From NCBI GenBank assembly GCA_949126835.1, contig OX421498.1, positions 34,432,799 through 34,496,798 on the forward strand: a DNA stretch of 64,000 nt, written 5' to 3'. Below are positions 39,501-50,201 of the stretch, in pieces. The notes under the pieces are model-generated. The model saw nothing but the letters and a program-made list of their open reading frames with translations, ran no database searches and was not told where the DNA came from. Position numbers and translations under genes: made by a program. Numbering within the stretch: the first letter of the stretch is position 1; each line of letters starts with the position of its first letter. Origin of the DNA: Anisus vortex. Its lineage: Eukaryota; Mollusca; Gastropoda; Planorbidae.

Positions 39501-42500
39501 GTTCTATTCATTGATAAAGAACATTCGACAGTACTTTTTTTTTTTAATGATTGTTTGATATATTTGTTTACGACAAACATTAAGTCGCAGACCTATGTTG
39601 TGTTGTTTTTGTTTATTTGCTATTAATTTATTTATTGTTGCTTTGGAAGCAAACTTAGAATAAAATTTTCTATTCAACATGCAAAACAATAACAAATGAA
39701 ACCCATATAAAATAATGTTTATAAAATGTATACGACACGAATTAAAACTTTAAAAAGTTAGTTCCGGCAATTTGAACATTGCCCGGCAAATTAAACATTG
39801 CCCGGCAAATTAAACATTGCCCGGTAATATAAACATTGCCCGGTAATTTAAACATTGCCCGGTAATTTAAACATTGCCCGGTAATTTAAACATTGCCCGG
39901 TATTATAAACATTGCCCGGTAATTTAAACATTGCTCGGTAATTTAAACATTGCCCGGTAATTTAAACATTGCCCGGTAAGTTAAACATTGCTCGGTATTG
40001 TAAACATTACCCGGTAATTTAAACCTTGCCCGGTAATTTAAACAATGGTTGTTACCAAGGCGATAAGCCTAAAGTTATAATGAGATTTCCCGCTTCACAG
40101 TTAATATATACGGCAATTAATAAAACCCCACCCGTTAAAAAGTTTATCGATGTATACGTCACAAATTTAAATGTGAATGACATTTTGTACGCCCGCTACA
40201 ACCGTAACGAACTGCAACGTGAAATATTGCCCTCTAGAAAAGAATTGAAACGTGAAATATTTCCCGCTCGAAATATTTTAATGCGTATACGCCCGCTTCA
40301 AACGAATTGAAAAAGCTAAAAGTTATGTTTACATACACTCTTACTACTCAAGCAGTTATAATGAGATTGCACGCAACAACTACAAAAGTTTATATTTCGT
40401 ATACGACACGAATTAAAACGTGAATATATTTTGTTCTATTCATTCATAAAATACATTAGCAAACATTGAAGCAAAGTTAATTTTAAATGAATACGCAAAA
40501 TTTGATGACGTCATAACGAAAAGCCGGCTAGCTATCTCTGCGCAAACTTTGATGACGTCATCCTGAAAAAATCTCAACGCCATCCTTTTTTTAATTTTTT
40601 TAGCGCGATCGATCGAAAAACTATAAAAAGTTGGAACGGCAATTTTAACATGAACCCAAAATATGTCGTTTTATTCGCGTTTTTTGACCAAACTGACCAC
40701 TGCGGTCATTTTATTTTTTTTAAAACCTTGACAGTGTTCACCGCCGTAACGCAAAGAATTTTTGTAGCAAATTTCACGTTTTTATGTCCAGTATTTAAAA
40801 AGATTATGCGGTATGTACATACCCAGCCAGCCACATATTCCTTTTGAGATTTATATATATACAAGCCGTTATGTGCCCGGTCCTCCGAACCGGCTAAAAG
40901 TTATGTTTACATACACTCTAACTACTCAGGCAGTTATAATGAGATTGCCCGCATGACCTACGACACGAATTTAAACGTGAGGTAATTTTTTATTTGCCCG
41001 CTACAACATGAATTACCCGTTAAAATCATTACTCATCACCCATTATAACAATTACAAAATTGCCCGCTATAAATTACGACGCAAATTAAAACATGAATAT
41101 ATTTTGTTCTATTCATTGATTAAGAACATTCGACAGTACTTTTTTTTTTTTAATGATTGTTTGATATATTTTTTTTACGACAAACATTAAGTCGCAGACC
41201 TATGTTGTGTTGTTTTTGTTTATTTGCTATTTATTTATTTATTGTTGCTTTGGAAGCAAACTTAGAATTAAATTTTCTATTCAACATGTAAAACAATAAC
41301 AAATGAAACCCTTATGAAATAATGTTTATAAAACGTATACGACACGAATTAAAACTTTAAAAATTTAGTTCCGGCAATTTGAACATTGCCCGGCAAATTA
41401 AACATTGCCCAGTAATTTAAACATTGCCCGGTAATTTAAACATTGCCCGGTATTATAAACATTGCCCGGTATTGTAAACATTGCCCGGTAATTTAAACAT
41501 TGCCCGGTAATTTAAACATTGCCCGGTAATTTAAACATTGCCCGGTAATTTAAACATTGCCCGGTATTATAAACATTGCCCGGTAATTTAAACATTGCCC
41601 GGTAATTTAAACATTGCCCGGTATTATAAACATTGCCCGGTATTATAAACATTGCCCGGTAATTTAAACAATGCCCGGTAATTTAAACAATGGCCGTTAC
41701 CTAGGCGATAAGCCTAAAGGTGCCCAGTTCTCGGAACTGGATAAAATAACCCATGGAGTTATAAACAATAGTCTTAAGCGGGGATAAAGTATTTTCCGGT
41801 AACTTATACCATTTAAATATTGCATTCCACAAATAACGACGCAAATTAAAACTAAATTTTGTTCCCTTCTTAAACGCATAAATACGCAAAATTTGATGAC
41901 GCCATATAATTATAAGCTTAAATATAGAGTGTAACCAGGACCATTGCGTTTAAATAAGCTTAGTAATGCGTCGGTATTACTTCCCGAAACAGAAAAAAAA
42001 ATGCTAAATCTATTTGCTTTGTCCTATGTTTGTAAAGTTTTAAATTATTAATTAGCTTTAAGTCATGAATTCACAGTGTAAAGTATTAAAGTAGTGATAG
42101 ATTAAGAAAATCAACTACAGTATTGGTAGTGTAAAGAATTTATGTTGTTTACGGCACGTAGACAATTTAAACATGAAGAAAATTTGTTCCCGTCATTGAG
42201 TTGAGATAATAAAATCCATGCACATAGTTTGATGACGTCAATTTAAACATGAATGAAAAATGTCCCTTCATTGCTATAAAATCCATGCGCAAAGATTGAT
42301 GACGTCATAAAAATAATCTCAACGCCATCCTTTTTTTTTATTTTCTTAGCGCGATCGATCGAAAAACTATAAAAAGTTGGAACGGCAATTTTAACATGAA
42401 CCCAAAATATGTCGTTTTATTCGCGTTTTTTGACCAAACTGACCACTGCGGTCATTTTATTTTTTATAAAACCTTGACAGTGTTCACCGCCGTAACGCAA

Positions 42501-44120
42501 AGAATTTTTGTAGCAAATTTCACGTTTTTATGTCCAGTATTTAAAAAGATTATGCGGTATGTACATACCCAGCCAGCCAGCCAGCCAGCCACATACATAC
42601 ATACATATTCCTTTTGAGATTTATATATATACAAGCCGTTATGTGCCCGGTCCTCCGAACCGGCTAAAAGTTATGTTTACATACACTCTAACTACTCAGG
42701 CAGTTATAATGAGATTGCCCGCATGACCTACGACACGAATTTAAACGTGAGGTAATTTTTTATTTGCCCGCTACAACATGAATTACCCGTTAAAATCATT
42801 ACTCATCACCCATTATAACAATTACAAAATTGCCCGCTATAAATTACGACGCAAATTAAAACATGAATATATTTTGTTCTATTCATTGATTAAGATTATT
42901 CGACAGTACTTTTATTTTTTTTTAATGATTGTTTGATATATTTTTTTTACGACAAACATTAAGTCGCAGACCTATGTTGTGTTGTTTTTGTTTATTTGCT
43001 ATTTATTTATTTATTGTTGCTTTGCTTTAAAAAGTTAGTTCCGGCAATTTGAACATTGCCCGGCAAATTAAACATTGCCCGGTAATATAAACATTGCCCG
43101 TTAATTTAAACATTGCCCGGTAATTTAAACATTGCCCGGTAATTTAAACATTGCCCGGTATTATAAACATTGCCCGGTAATTTAAACATTGCCCGGTACT
43201 TTAAACAATGGCCGTTACCAAGGCGATAAGCCTAAAGGTGCCCAGTTCTCGGAACTGGATAAAATAACCCATGGAGTTATAAGCAATAGTCTTAAGCGGG
43301 GATAAAGTATTTTCCGGTAACTTAGACCATTTAAATATTGCATTCTCCTAATTACGACGCAAATTAAAACAAAACTTCTTAAACGCATAAATACGCAAAA
43401 TTTGATGACGCCATATAATTATAAGCTTAAATATAGAGTGTAACCAGGACCACTGCGTTTAAAAAAGCTTAATAAGGCGTCGGTATTACTTCCCGAAACA
43501 GAAAAAAAAATACTATATCTATTTGCTTTGTCCTATGTTTGTAAAGTTTTAAATTATTAATTAGCTTTAAGTCATGTATTCACAGTGTAAAGTATTAAAG
43601 TAGTGATAGATTAAGAAAATCAACTACAGTATTGGTAGTGTAAAGAATTTATGTTGTTTACGGCACGTAGACAATTTAAACATGAAGAAAATTTGTTCCC
43701 GTCATTGAGTTGAGATAAAAATCCATGCACATAGTTTGATGACGTCAATTTAAACATGAATGAAAAATGTCCCTTCATCGCTAAAAAATCCATGCGCAAA
43801 GATTGATGACGTCATAAAAATAATCTCAGCGCATCCTTTTTTTTCTAACTTTGTGACGAAAAACTATAAAAAGTTGTACTGGCAAAGACAATGTGAATCA
43901 AAAGTTGTGTTTTTTTCGCGTTTTTTGACCAAACTGACCACTGCGGTCATTTTAATTTTTTTTAAACCTTGACAGTGTTCACCGCCGTAACGCAAAGAAT
44001 ATTTGTAGCAAATTTCACGTTTTTATGTCCAGTATTTAAAAAGATTATGCGGTATGTACATACCCAGCCAGCCAGCCACATATTCCTTTTGAGATTTATA
44101 TATATATATGATATGATATG

Positions 44121-44152
<32 letters not shown>

Positions 44153-44305
44153 TATATATATACACATATATATATATTTCTGAATAGCTTTTTTCTTCGT
44201 TTTATTATATATTTATATATGTATATATACATTTCTGAATAACTTTTTTCTTCGTTTTATTATATTCAGCAATATGAACTACTCCCACCCACGGGGTCAA
44301 GGTAA
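30575..44305 (+). CDS. Gene B: paralog of gene A, MRH-like type I membrane protein, 7 exons
   Basis: Exons: 30575-30723, 31671-31761, 32278-32399, 35291-35363, 37565-37665, 38575-38689 and 44270-44305. They join to 687 nt (228 residues plus TAA). Exons 2-7 have the same lengths as in gene A (91, 122, 73, 101, 115 and 36 nt) and the same phases. Exon 1 is 15 nt shorter because the Pro/Lys-rich linker lost five residues. The domain order is the same: signal peptide, eight lumenal cysteines, transmembrane helix at about 173-197, tail with Y219-E-L-L. By eye the proteins are about 70% identical, highest in exon 1. It differs from A in having Ser where A has Cys159. Introns 3 (2.9 kb), 4 (2.2 kb) and 6 (5.6 kb) are much longer than in A and full of repeats. 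An AATAAA at 44373 lies 68 bp after the stop and could be a poly(A) signal. Intact splice sites and frame argue that it is functional. Confidence 0.83.
30945..31430 (+). mobile_element. LINE C-terminal fragment in gene B intron 1
   Basis: Open stretch 31202-31399 encodes CRNCGEAEETVVDHVLAH, the CxxC..H zinc-knuckle-like motif found at the C-terminus of many jockey/R1-type non-LTR retrotransposons, ending FVLRALTD and a stop. Upstream codons are broken by stops. A diverged copy lies at 48115-48400. Confidence 0.65.
32056..32222 (-). mobile_element. tRNA-derived SINE (family 1), head-truncated
   Basis: Tail gccgtcggacaaaaatg at left and body through cccagccgcc and gctaggtagactcagacccg. The promoter head is missing. 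Lies in gene B intron 2, about 55 bp before exon 3. Confidence 0.7.
32540..33720. repeat. Dispersed repeat in gene B intron 3, related to 62600-63100
   Basis: Shared in order with the inside of the hAT-like element at 61940-63628: tggacgaatcttgccgtgaa against tgggcaaatctttccgtgaa, cagaagtaca, agggagataatt and acaatttataa. It is probably a decayed member of the same transposon family. No coding capacity. Confidence 0.55.
33790..33845 (+). mobile_element. Orphan LINE/SINE 3' tail
   Basis: ttcggatgcaatgatcttta then taaaaggatcg matches the 3' tail of the 9.9-kb LINE and of the 18.3-kb SINE; nothing upstream is recognisable. Confidence 0.45.
35045..35212 (-). mobile_element. Fragment of SINE family 3 joined to a hAT MITE end
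   Basis: 35045-35128 (gacttggcgatgcccatccc then ctctccaagtcagcggtgg) matches the body of the SINE at 36475-36680. 35130-35212 is the right half of a hAT-type MITE, ending gtttgccgacccttg. Confidence 0.55.
35660..35907 (+). mobile_element. tRNA-derived SINE (family 1), diverged
   Basis: Promoter boxes gtggcctagcgg and agggttcaaatc, body with tctggagggtgtctctga, tail agtctgacgtggatac. In gene B intron 4. Confidence 0.75.
36125..36307. mobile_element. hAT-type MITE in gene B intron 4
   Basis: gaaccttttgatattagtgt at left, gtaggttgccgaccccttt at right, and the internal gcgccaagtctggcacgcgt signature. Very close in sequence to the copy at 20461-20634. Confidence 0.7.
36475..36680 (-). mobile_element. 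tRNA-derived SINE (family 3)
   Basis: On the minus strand the head ggcggctggttagcaaagtc has an A box and ggggttcgaccct a B box. The body (ccgccgacttggagaggag, gggcgccgccaagtctacc) is unlike family 1. The deduced minus-strand ORF has no protein meaning. Confidence 0.7.
36905..37250. repeat. Degenerate GATAAATAGATTGA-type simple repeat
   Basis: Repeated ggataaatagattgac and related words. The long minus-strand ORF over it is a composition artefact. In gene B intron 4. Confidence 0.8.
38041..38260. mobile_element. hAT-type MITE in gene B intron 5
   Basis: Begins taggggtcggcaacattcgg and ends atgttgcctacccatg. Imperfect flanks ttctaaac / gtctaaat (6 of 8) have TA in the middle as in the other copies. 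Confidence 0.65.
39772..40046 (+). repeat. 19-bp array, unit 1 (about 15 copies)
   Basis: aaacattgcccggtaattt repeated with small changes (cggcaaatt, cggtattat). Confidence 0.9.
41377..41692 (+). repeat. 19-bp array, unit 2 (about 17 copies)
   Basis: Same aaacattgcccggtaattt motif as in unit 1, with more copies. Confidence 0.9.
43036..43212 (+). repeat. 19-bp array, unit 3 (about 9 copies)
   Basis: Same motif, contracted. The sequence between the left part of the unit and the array is also shorter by about 80 bp. Confidence 0.9.
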
Positions 44306-44637
44306 TCTTACTAGACGGTTTAAAAGAAATGTTGGCACCCTGGGAGGCCTGATGTTGTTGTTTTCTTTCAAAAATAAACTGACGGAGCAGTAATGTTATG
44401 TCATCTATGGAACGGGATGGTATGATAGAGTGTGGGCGGAAGGACGTAGAGAGTGATAGGAGAAAGATAGAGATAAAAAAGAAAATCACTGAATGAAACG
44501 TTTGAAAAAAATAGTATTACAGAACAGAAGATACAAAACATGGTCTAGAAAGAATGAATCAAACATTGACTCTATCATCGAATATTGTATTCATTATTTC
44601 TTTAACATATCTAGTTGTCTTTTTTTATTTTGTAGTT

Positions 44638-44935
44638 ATCTTATGATTGTTATCTTTTTGTTCTATAAATGATTATATTATTATATTATCTTATGTTTGT
44701 TATCTTTTTGTTCTATAAATGATTATATTATTATATTATCTTATGTTTGTTATCTTTTTGTTCTATAAATGATTATATTATTATATTATCTTATGTTTGT
44801 TATCTTTTTGTTCTATAAATGATTATATTATTATATTATCTTATGTTTGTTATCTTTTTGTTCTATAAATGATTATATTATTATATTATCTTATGTTTGT
44901 TATCTTTTTGTTCTATAAATGATTATATTATTTGT
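44638..44935. repeat. 50-bp minisatellite, 6 copies, 3' of gene B
   Basis: tcttatgtttgttatctttt followed by tgttctataaatgattatat, period 50 bp, six near-identical copies starting about 330 bp after the gene B stop codon. The first copy differs slightly (attgttatc). Confidence 0.95.
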
Positions 44936-45061
44936 TATGTGTTTTGTTTGTTTCCAATGTGTCTCTCCATCAACTTATATCCAGAAGCGGAAGTTAAAGC
45001 AAGGCAGTTTTTTTTTAATGTATTCATTTTTTTACCGCCAATTTAAAATGAAATTAACTAT

Positions 45062-45142
45062 TTAACCCTTACAGTCCCGGGCGCGTATATTGCGGAACTG
45101 AAGGCAGCATAGATAGAAGTAGGTCGGTACGGGAAGGGTTAA
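45062..45142. mobile_element. piggyBac-like MITE, copy 2
   Basis: 81 bp with TTAA at both ends, CCCTTACAG..GGAAGGG termini, same interior as 6811-6892. Confidence 0.8.
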
Positions 45143-45218
45143 GAAATGTTAATCCATTAATCCTCCATTTCGCCTTAGATCCTTGCGAGGAAGATTTTTT
45201 AAAAGACAGGAGCTACCC

Positions 45219-45450
45219 AATGAGGCACGGTGGACGAGGGGTAGCGCCCTCGATTAGCGTATCGTAGGTTCTGGGTTCAAATCATGGGTCTGGAGAGTGA
45301 CCCTGAGTCTACCTAGCTCTGATGGGTACCTGACTTTAGTTGGGGAAAGAACAGGCGGCTGGGTATTGTCCTGGCCACACAATCCCCTGGTACGCCATGG
45401 CCAAAAAACGTTGCTTCACCGGCCATAAATTGGTCCAACGGGATAATTTT
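45219..45450 (+). mobile_element. tRNA-derived SINE (family 1)
   Basis: Diverged head (ggtggacgaggggtagc; gggttcaaatcatggg), body with tctgatgggtacctgac and ctggccacacaatcccc, tail ggtccaacgggataat. Confidence 0.8.
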
Positions 45451-45694
45451 TATGATCTACCAAGCTCTGAAATTATTTCGGGCATTGTGCTGGCCACACG
45501 ATTTCTTATAAACAACTTGGAACCAGATTTTGGCCGCAACGGGTTAGTATGCCTTTCTGGTGGTCTCTTGTCTACATCCTGCTAAACGATGTTCTCATAA
45601 AATAACCATGTCTAATGGTTACTGATAAAAGCTTCTGAGCATCGAGCTGGACACACAATCCTCTTCTCCCCATTCCGAGCTGTAAATATTTTTA

Positions 45695-46060
45695 GTCTTA
45701 CATGTTATAGACGCTCCTTCTAAAGAGGAGATTTTTGCGGCCCACCATTTTCCGATGTTAAAGTCTAGACTCGCATTTTGATCAGTGTTTTAAATGATGT
45801 CAAGTTACTGGTTTTCCTTATTTGTTCAGGTAACCCATTCCTTGCCCAGATGTCACTTGAGGAGAAATAGTACTCATATTGCATTATGTTCTCGCCTATA
45901 GTATAAGGAAAGTTCTCTTGTAATTATGTTTATCTGAGAATTATAACACATTGTTATTGTGTTGTATTTCTAACTATTGGTAGTGTCACTCCTTATCACT
46001 TTGTGTGTTCAATTTTCCCTAGCCGCTACTTAATGTTCTTTCGTCAATTCCCTCCTTTAA
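45695..46060 (-). mobile_element. LINE 3' end (same family as 9905-10090)
   Basis: On the minus strand about 45885-45825 encodes YFSSSDIWARNGLPEQIRK, aligned with the 9.9-kb copy, and the tail down to 45695 (ctttagaaggagcgtc..atgtaag) matches its 3' end. Frame is lost upstream; the boundary near 46060 is a guess. Confidence 0.6.
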
Positions 46061-46111
46061 TGAACTGCAGTGGTGTCATGCAGCATTTTAGCATCGATGC
46101 TATACATAGTA

Positions 46112-46190
46112 GTAAAGTATGACGTCAAACCAAATTGATCATAGGGCCGGGAAAGCAGCATTCCCCAGTTTCTGTTAACACGGCATAATG
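46112..46190 (-). mobile_element. SINE family 1 tail fragment
   Basis: gacgtcaaaccaaattgatc, gggccgggaaagcagcattc and cagtttctgttaacacggca match the 3' end of family 1; the head is missing. Confidence 0.65.
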
Positions 46191-46709
46191 TTATCCATAA
46201 AGCTTTCTATTATCAACGAAAAAAACTTTCGTTTCGAATTATCTCGGTGCATAGTAACAGGCAGGCAGCCAGTTTAGTCAGATAGATAGAAGGATTAACT
46301 TTAAAAAAAGACATAAAGAAAGTTTGAGAAATAGATGCATAGCAATGCAATAAATAACAATAAAGAGTAAAAGGCAGACAGACTGATTTTGAGATAGAAA
46401 AAAGAAAAATAAACCGGGTTAAATTTTAACATGACCCTATAATTTATCCTCTTTGACATATCTCTGCCTAACTAAAAAGTTCAATGACCACCAAGGGAAA
46501 GTGAGCTCGTAACGTCTTTCGAAATTCTAGGGAAATAAAACATTCTTTTTTTTTAAAGCAAATAATATAAGACGACAAATGACAAGGGAAATAAGTCATA
46601 ATGAAAACCAGTTCTTTGTTTTTGTTGTTTTGTGTAAATATTTCTTTGTTTTAAGTTTTAATCATACAATACGTAACAACGACAACAGAAAATGCAGAAA
46701 CTTTTAATA

Positions 46710-46893
46710 GTAGTGCGCCAAATTATGAATTCATTCAGCGTGCAAAGAGCCTAAAATTGATCGTTTTCTAGCACTCAATTTCTTGTAAATAATAACTAGA
46801 ATTTTCCCTTTTTGGGGGTCTTTTGCGTGCTATTGAATATCGCTTTTGCGTGCAAAGTCTGGCACGAGTGCCGTAGGTTGCCTACCACTGCTC
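46710..46893. mobile_element. hAT-type MITE, left end eroded
   Basis: Carries gcgtgcaaagtctggcacga and ends gtaggttgcctaccactg; related to 20461 and 36125. Confidence 0.6.
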
Positions 46894-48114
46894 TACGGTA
46901 TTCTTGATACATAGGCCTATATTATACTATTTATCACGTAAAGTTTATGTTGGTATTTGTTTATTTGTTCCAATGGTTGGCACAAATCACATGAAACTTT
47001 CCATTAAACCGAAACTAAATAAGAAAGGATCTCTTGGAACCTTACAGTTATATTTTATTCACATCAAGCTTTTCAATTTTTTTATGGACATTTCCATTTG
47101 TAAAAATCCTTTAATTAATTAGCATGACCAATAATTCTTATCCTATTTTTTGAGATCATCTGTTTCTGTTATGGGTTAAAGAAAAAAAAAACAATTTTCA
47201 CTACTGGATAGAAGGAGCTAGCTATAATATATGCGTGTAGTACTATTTAATATATATATGCTCAAACTGTGATACCGCATACATAAGAAGGCCTACTATT
47301 TGTGCAATTTATTCAATTGTGGCTTTTTCTCCTCAAGTTGAATAATTGAAAATGGAGAAATACGAATTAGGCTATGCTAAATGCATACATTATAACATTT
47401 TACTTTGAAAATCAGAACTCATAAATTATTTTAAAAAAATCATAAATCAATAGAAATATTTTATTTAATGTAAATTTTAAACATACATTTTAAAGCAGTA
47501 ACAAAAATAAAAAAATGATCGAGTAAACTCAAACTAAATATTGTAAACACATGGCTCAGAGAAAGATTTATTCCTTTACAATTTCAGGCGCCTAATTATT
47601 GTCATTTATGGTTATCGATGGGGAGTTCCATAACAAACTAGTATCAGACTAGACATTAATAACATCCAATTTGGGATAACTGCTGGCAAAACTCCTCTCT
47701 CCCAAAACCCTTCCAGAGCTAGTTTTATTAGACGATCAGAAAATAGATTATAAAATCTTCAGTCTAAGACAAATTAGTCTTCAGTTAGCTTAAGTTTTAA
47801 GGAAAACATTTTTTGGGTTAGGTTTAATCCTAGCGTTACCAAATTTAAATACTTTGTCTCAACTAGATATTTATTATGTAGCATAATATTTGAGAATACA
47901 TTAACTATACATACAATAGGTATAAATAAGCAGTTACCCACATGTTGGTTCCGTGTTTAAGCAGGGGCGGATTAATTTTTTTGGTTTGGCCTCTGGTGTC
48001 TCTGTAAATAGGGGGGGGGGGGTGTTAGTGTTTTTATTTCTTTTTTTTTATGTGAAGGAGACTGGAGGGATGCTAAAACAACGCGCGGGGGGGGGGGGGA
48101 AGGCATAATCACTG
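46894..48114. other. Intergenic, no gene recognised
   Basis: AT-rich with two poly-G runs (48010-48021 and 48088-48099). No coding signals. Confidence 0.4.
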
Positions 48115-48400
48115 ATATGTTACGGTGTCGAAATAGTAGAAGAGAGACAATCGATCACGTGGTTTTAAAATGGCCTGCCTTGTGGGAGCATAGAGTATAT
48201 GGGAACGGTCAACTGTTTGCACCGAAGCTTTAAATTCTAGATCTATGGTGACTCAACTACACTTGTAGCACCAGCGAGTTTGTCCTCCGAGCCCTAAAGA
48301 GAGTAAATCTCGGTTGGTCTACTCACTCTGGAGAAGTGAGGTTCAGGACTGCAATGCCAGGATCTACCCCCTTCCCCACCCCCACACACACATAGCTACA
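48115..48400 (+). mobile_element. LINE C-terminal fragment, copy 2
   Basis: Encodes ETIDHVVLKWPALWEHRVYG, then NGQLFAPKL and, after stops, EFVLRALKR and GEVRFR. These match EETVVDHVLAH, DGQPFAPTLYG, DFVLRALTD and REVRF at 31.2 kb, showing the same retrotransposon 3' end. Confidence 0.6.
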
Positions 48401-50200
48401 CACCAGCAACTGAAAGAAGATGGGCGTCTAAAATGTAGCACTAAGCCGATACGGCATTATGTGCGCGAGAAAGAGAAGTTAACGCTAGTAGTCGGGTGCC
48501 GTCACACGATGGCTTCTTGACAATCTTTGATGAGGTCCTGCTCCACAGATGAAAGAAAGAAAGAGAAGAGAAGAAGAAAGAAAGAAATAGAGAGAGAAAG
48601 AAATGGAACAAAAGTAGGTCAATAAGCCAGCCAGTCGCTTAGCCTCAATAAACATCGGACGACTGATGTTCCACCAGGCCAAGTCTTACAACGTCCAATC
48701 TCTGCTTTCTTTCTGCTTCTGTTCTCTCCATTCCACACACAGCCACACAGCCACAGACTATCTAAAGTAGACCATCAGATAACATGTTACCGAAGTTAAT
48801 TATCTCTCCCTTGTCAGGCGTCTTTTCTTAGCTCCCTTTATTTGTACAAAAATGTTGCCAAGTCGCTGTCGTCTTCTTTTTCCCGCCTTTTTAACCCTTA
48901 GCACTAAAAGAAAAAAAAAACGGAATCAGTTAATTGGCGGAATAAATCAATGAAGCTCTTTAACTCTGTCGAGATTAGTTTTAGGACAGTAGCGGTCATT
49001 TCCCTTGATACTATTTTTAAACACGCTTGAAAAAAAATGTCTGAACAGTCGTTTTATAGATTTTTATAAAACTAATTTTAAATTTATTACACCTGACATA
49101 AAGATATAAAGATATATTTATATATGTATAAATATAATTGGATAAATCAAAGTATATAATAAGATGCACAGCTGGCATTCATATTTCTGCAGTTTGATGG
49201 CTTGAAACGCTTTGTTTCGGAATTTCCGCTCGCACCCTGTCTTATAGACTTCCGGTTTAGTAATTCGCGATAATTTTCTCAATGAAATGTGTATACAGGG
49301 GAAAACTTTAGGTTACGTTTGGAAGTCATTTAGGGCAGCGTTATTGGCTGCGCACGGATTAACAACACTTAAGCTCTAAAAATAGAGCAAGCTGTCCAGC
49401 TTATTATAGTCTTTGGATAAATATAGAGATTTATAGATAAAAAGATACATCAATAGATAGGTAGATAATTATAGAGATAGATAGACAAATACATAAAAAT
49501 AGTATAGTAAATCGATAGTAAACAGATATATCTATAGAATATTTATATATAGACAATGTGGACTTTTTTTCCTTGGTTATAACGGGGTCTCCACAGTATC
49601 GTGAAGAAAAAGATATATAGATAGATATAGATAAAGATACATAATTATATAGATTAATTAAGATAAATAGGTAGATAAAGACTGAATGATAATTGATGTA
49701 TATAATATATATATATAAATATAGATATATATAGATAGATATATAGCGACATAGATGAATGGCATAGATAAAAGCACGGTATTTATCAACCTAGATTTAT
49801 TATAACATTCATCTAAAATTCGGGCAATTCAATGACGGTAAATAAATAAGACACATACAAACAATAAAATATTTATAGTCTAGAGTCTAGACTATCTGTT
49901 AAAAAAAGATAGCCTAAATAATGGAGTGATATTTTCGATCGTTAATACTAAAAGAAGAAAAAAGTGAGGTGTGGGGAGGGGGGGGGGCATGATTGATTCC
50001 GTCTAAGGACAATTCTGTTAATTTCGGCATACCTGTGGCCTACTTGCCAACTTACCTGGCGAAGGTATCACGGTATCAAGACGCGATTTGTTTAATAATA
50101 TATATTATATTTATATATAAATAAATAAATTATAAAAAAAATATTAAAAATAAAATATATATATATATATAAAGATGTATACTACAACCAGTACATTATT
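48401..50200. other. Intergenic with GAAA- and GATA-rich tracts
   Basis: Purine-rich tract at 48540-48610; GATA/TATA-rich simple sequence at 49420-49760; poly-G at about 49977. 49178-49430 shares short blocks with 520-595. No gene recognised. Confidence 0.5.
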
Positions 50201-50201
50201 A

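Larger units (their letters stand above)
39245..44110 (+). repeat. Three head-to-tail copies of a 1.5-1.8-kb repeat filling gene B intron 6
   Basis: Units start at about 39255, 40858 and 42633, each with tgtgcccggtcctccgaacc then ggctaaaagttatg, and end with tatgcggtatgtacatac, a variable ccag repeat, and ttccttttgagatttatata. Between lie a 19-bp array (15, 17 and 9 copies), short hairpins (ccggtcctccgaaccgg; cagttctcggaactg), and TGACGTCA palindromes. Units are nearly identical over long stretches, so the tandem expansion is recent. A 65-73-codon ORF kept in units 1 and 2 is broken in unit 3 and is probably not a gene. The mode (transposon or satellite) is unresolved. Confidence 0.9.

Noticed and set aside
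40650..42617. Conserved 65- and 73-codon ORFs at 40650-40847 and 42396-42617
   Set aside because: Similarity reflects recent tandem duplication of the DNA. The third unit is disrupted, and the length difference lies in a ccag/acat simple repeat. No domain is recognised.
45455..45600. Possible extra exon inside the plus-strand ORF 45340-45585
   Set aside because: The ORF is mostly the body of a family-1 SINE; the rest has no recognisable coding character.
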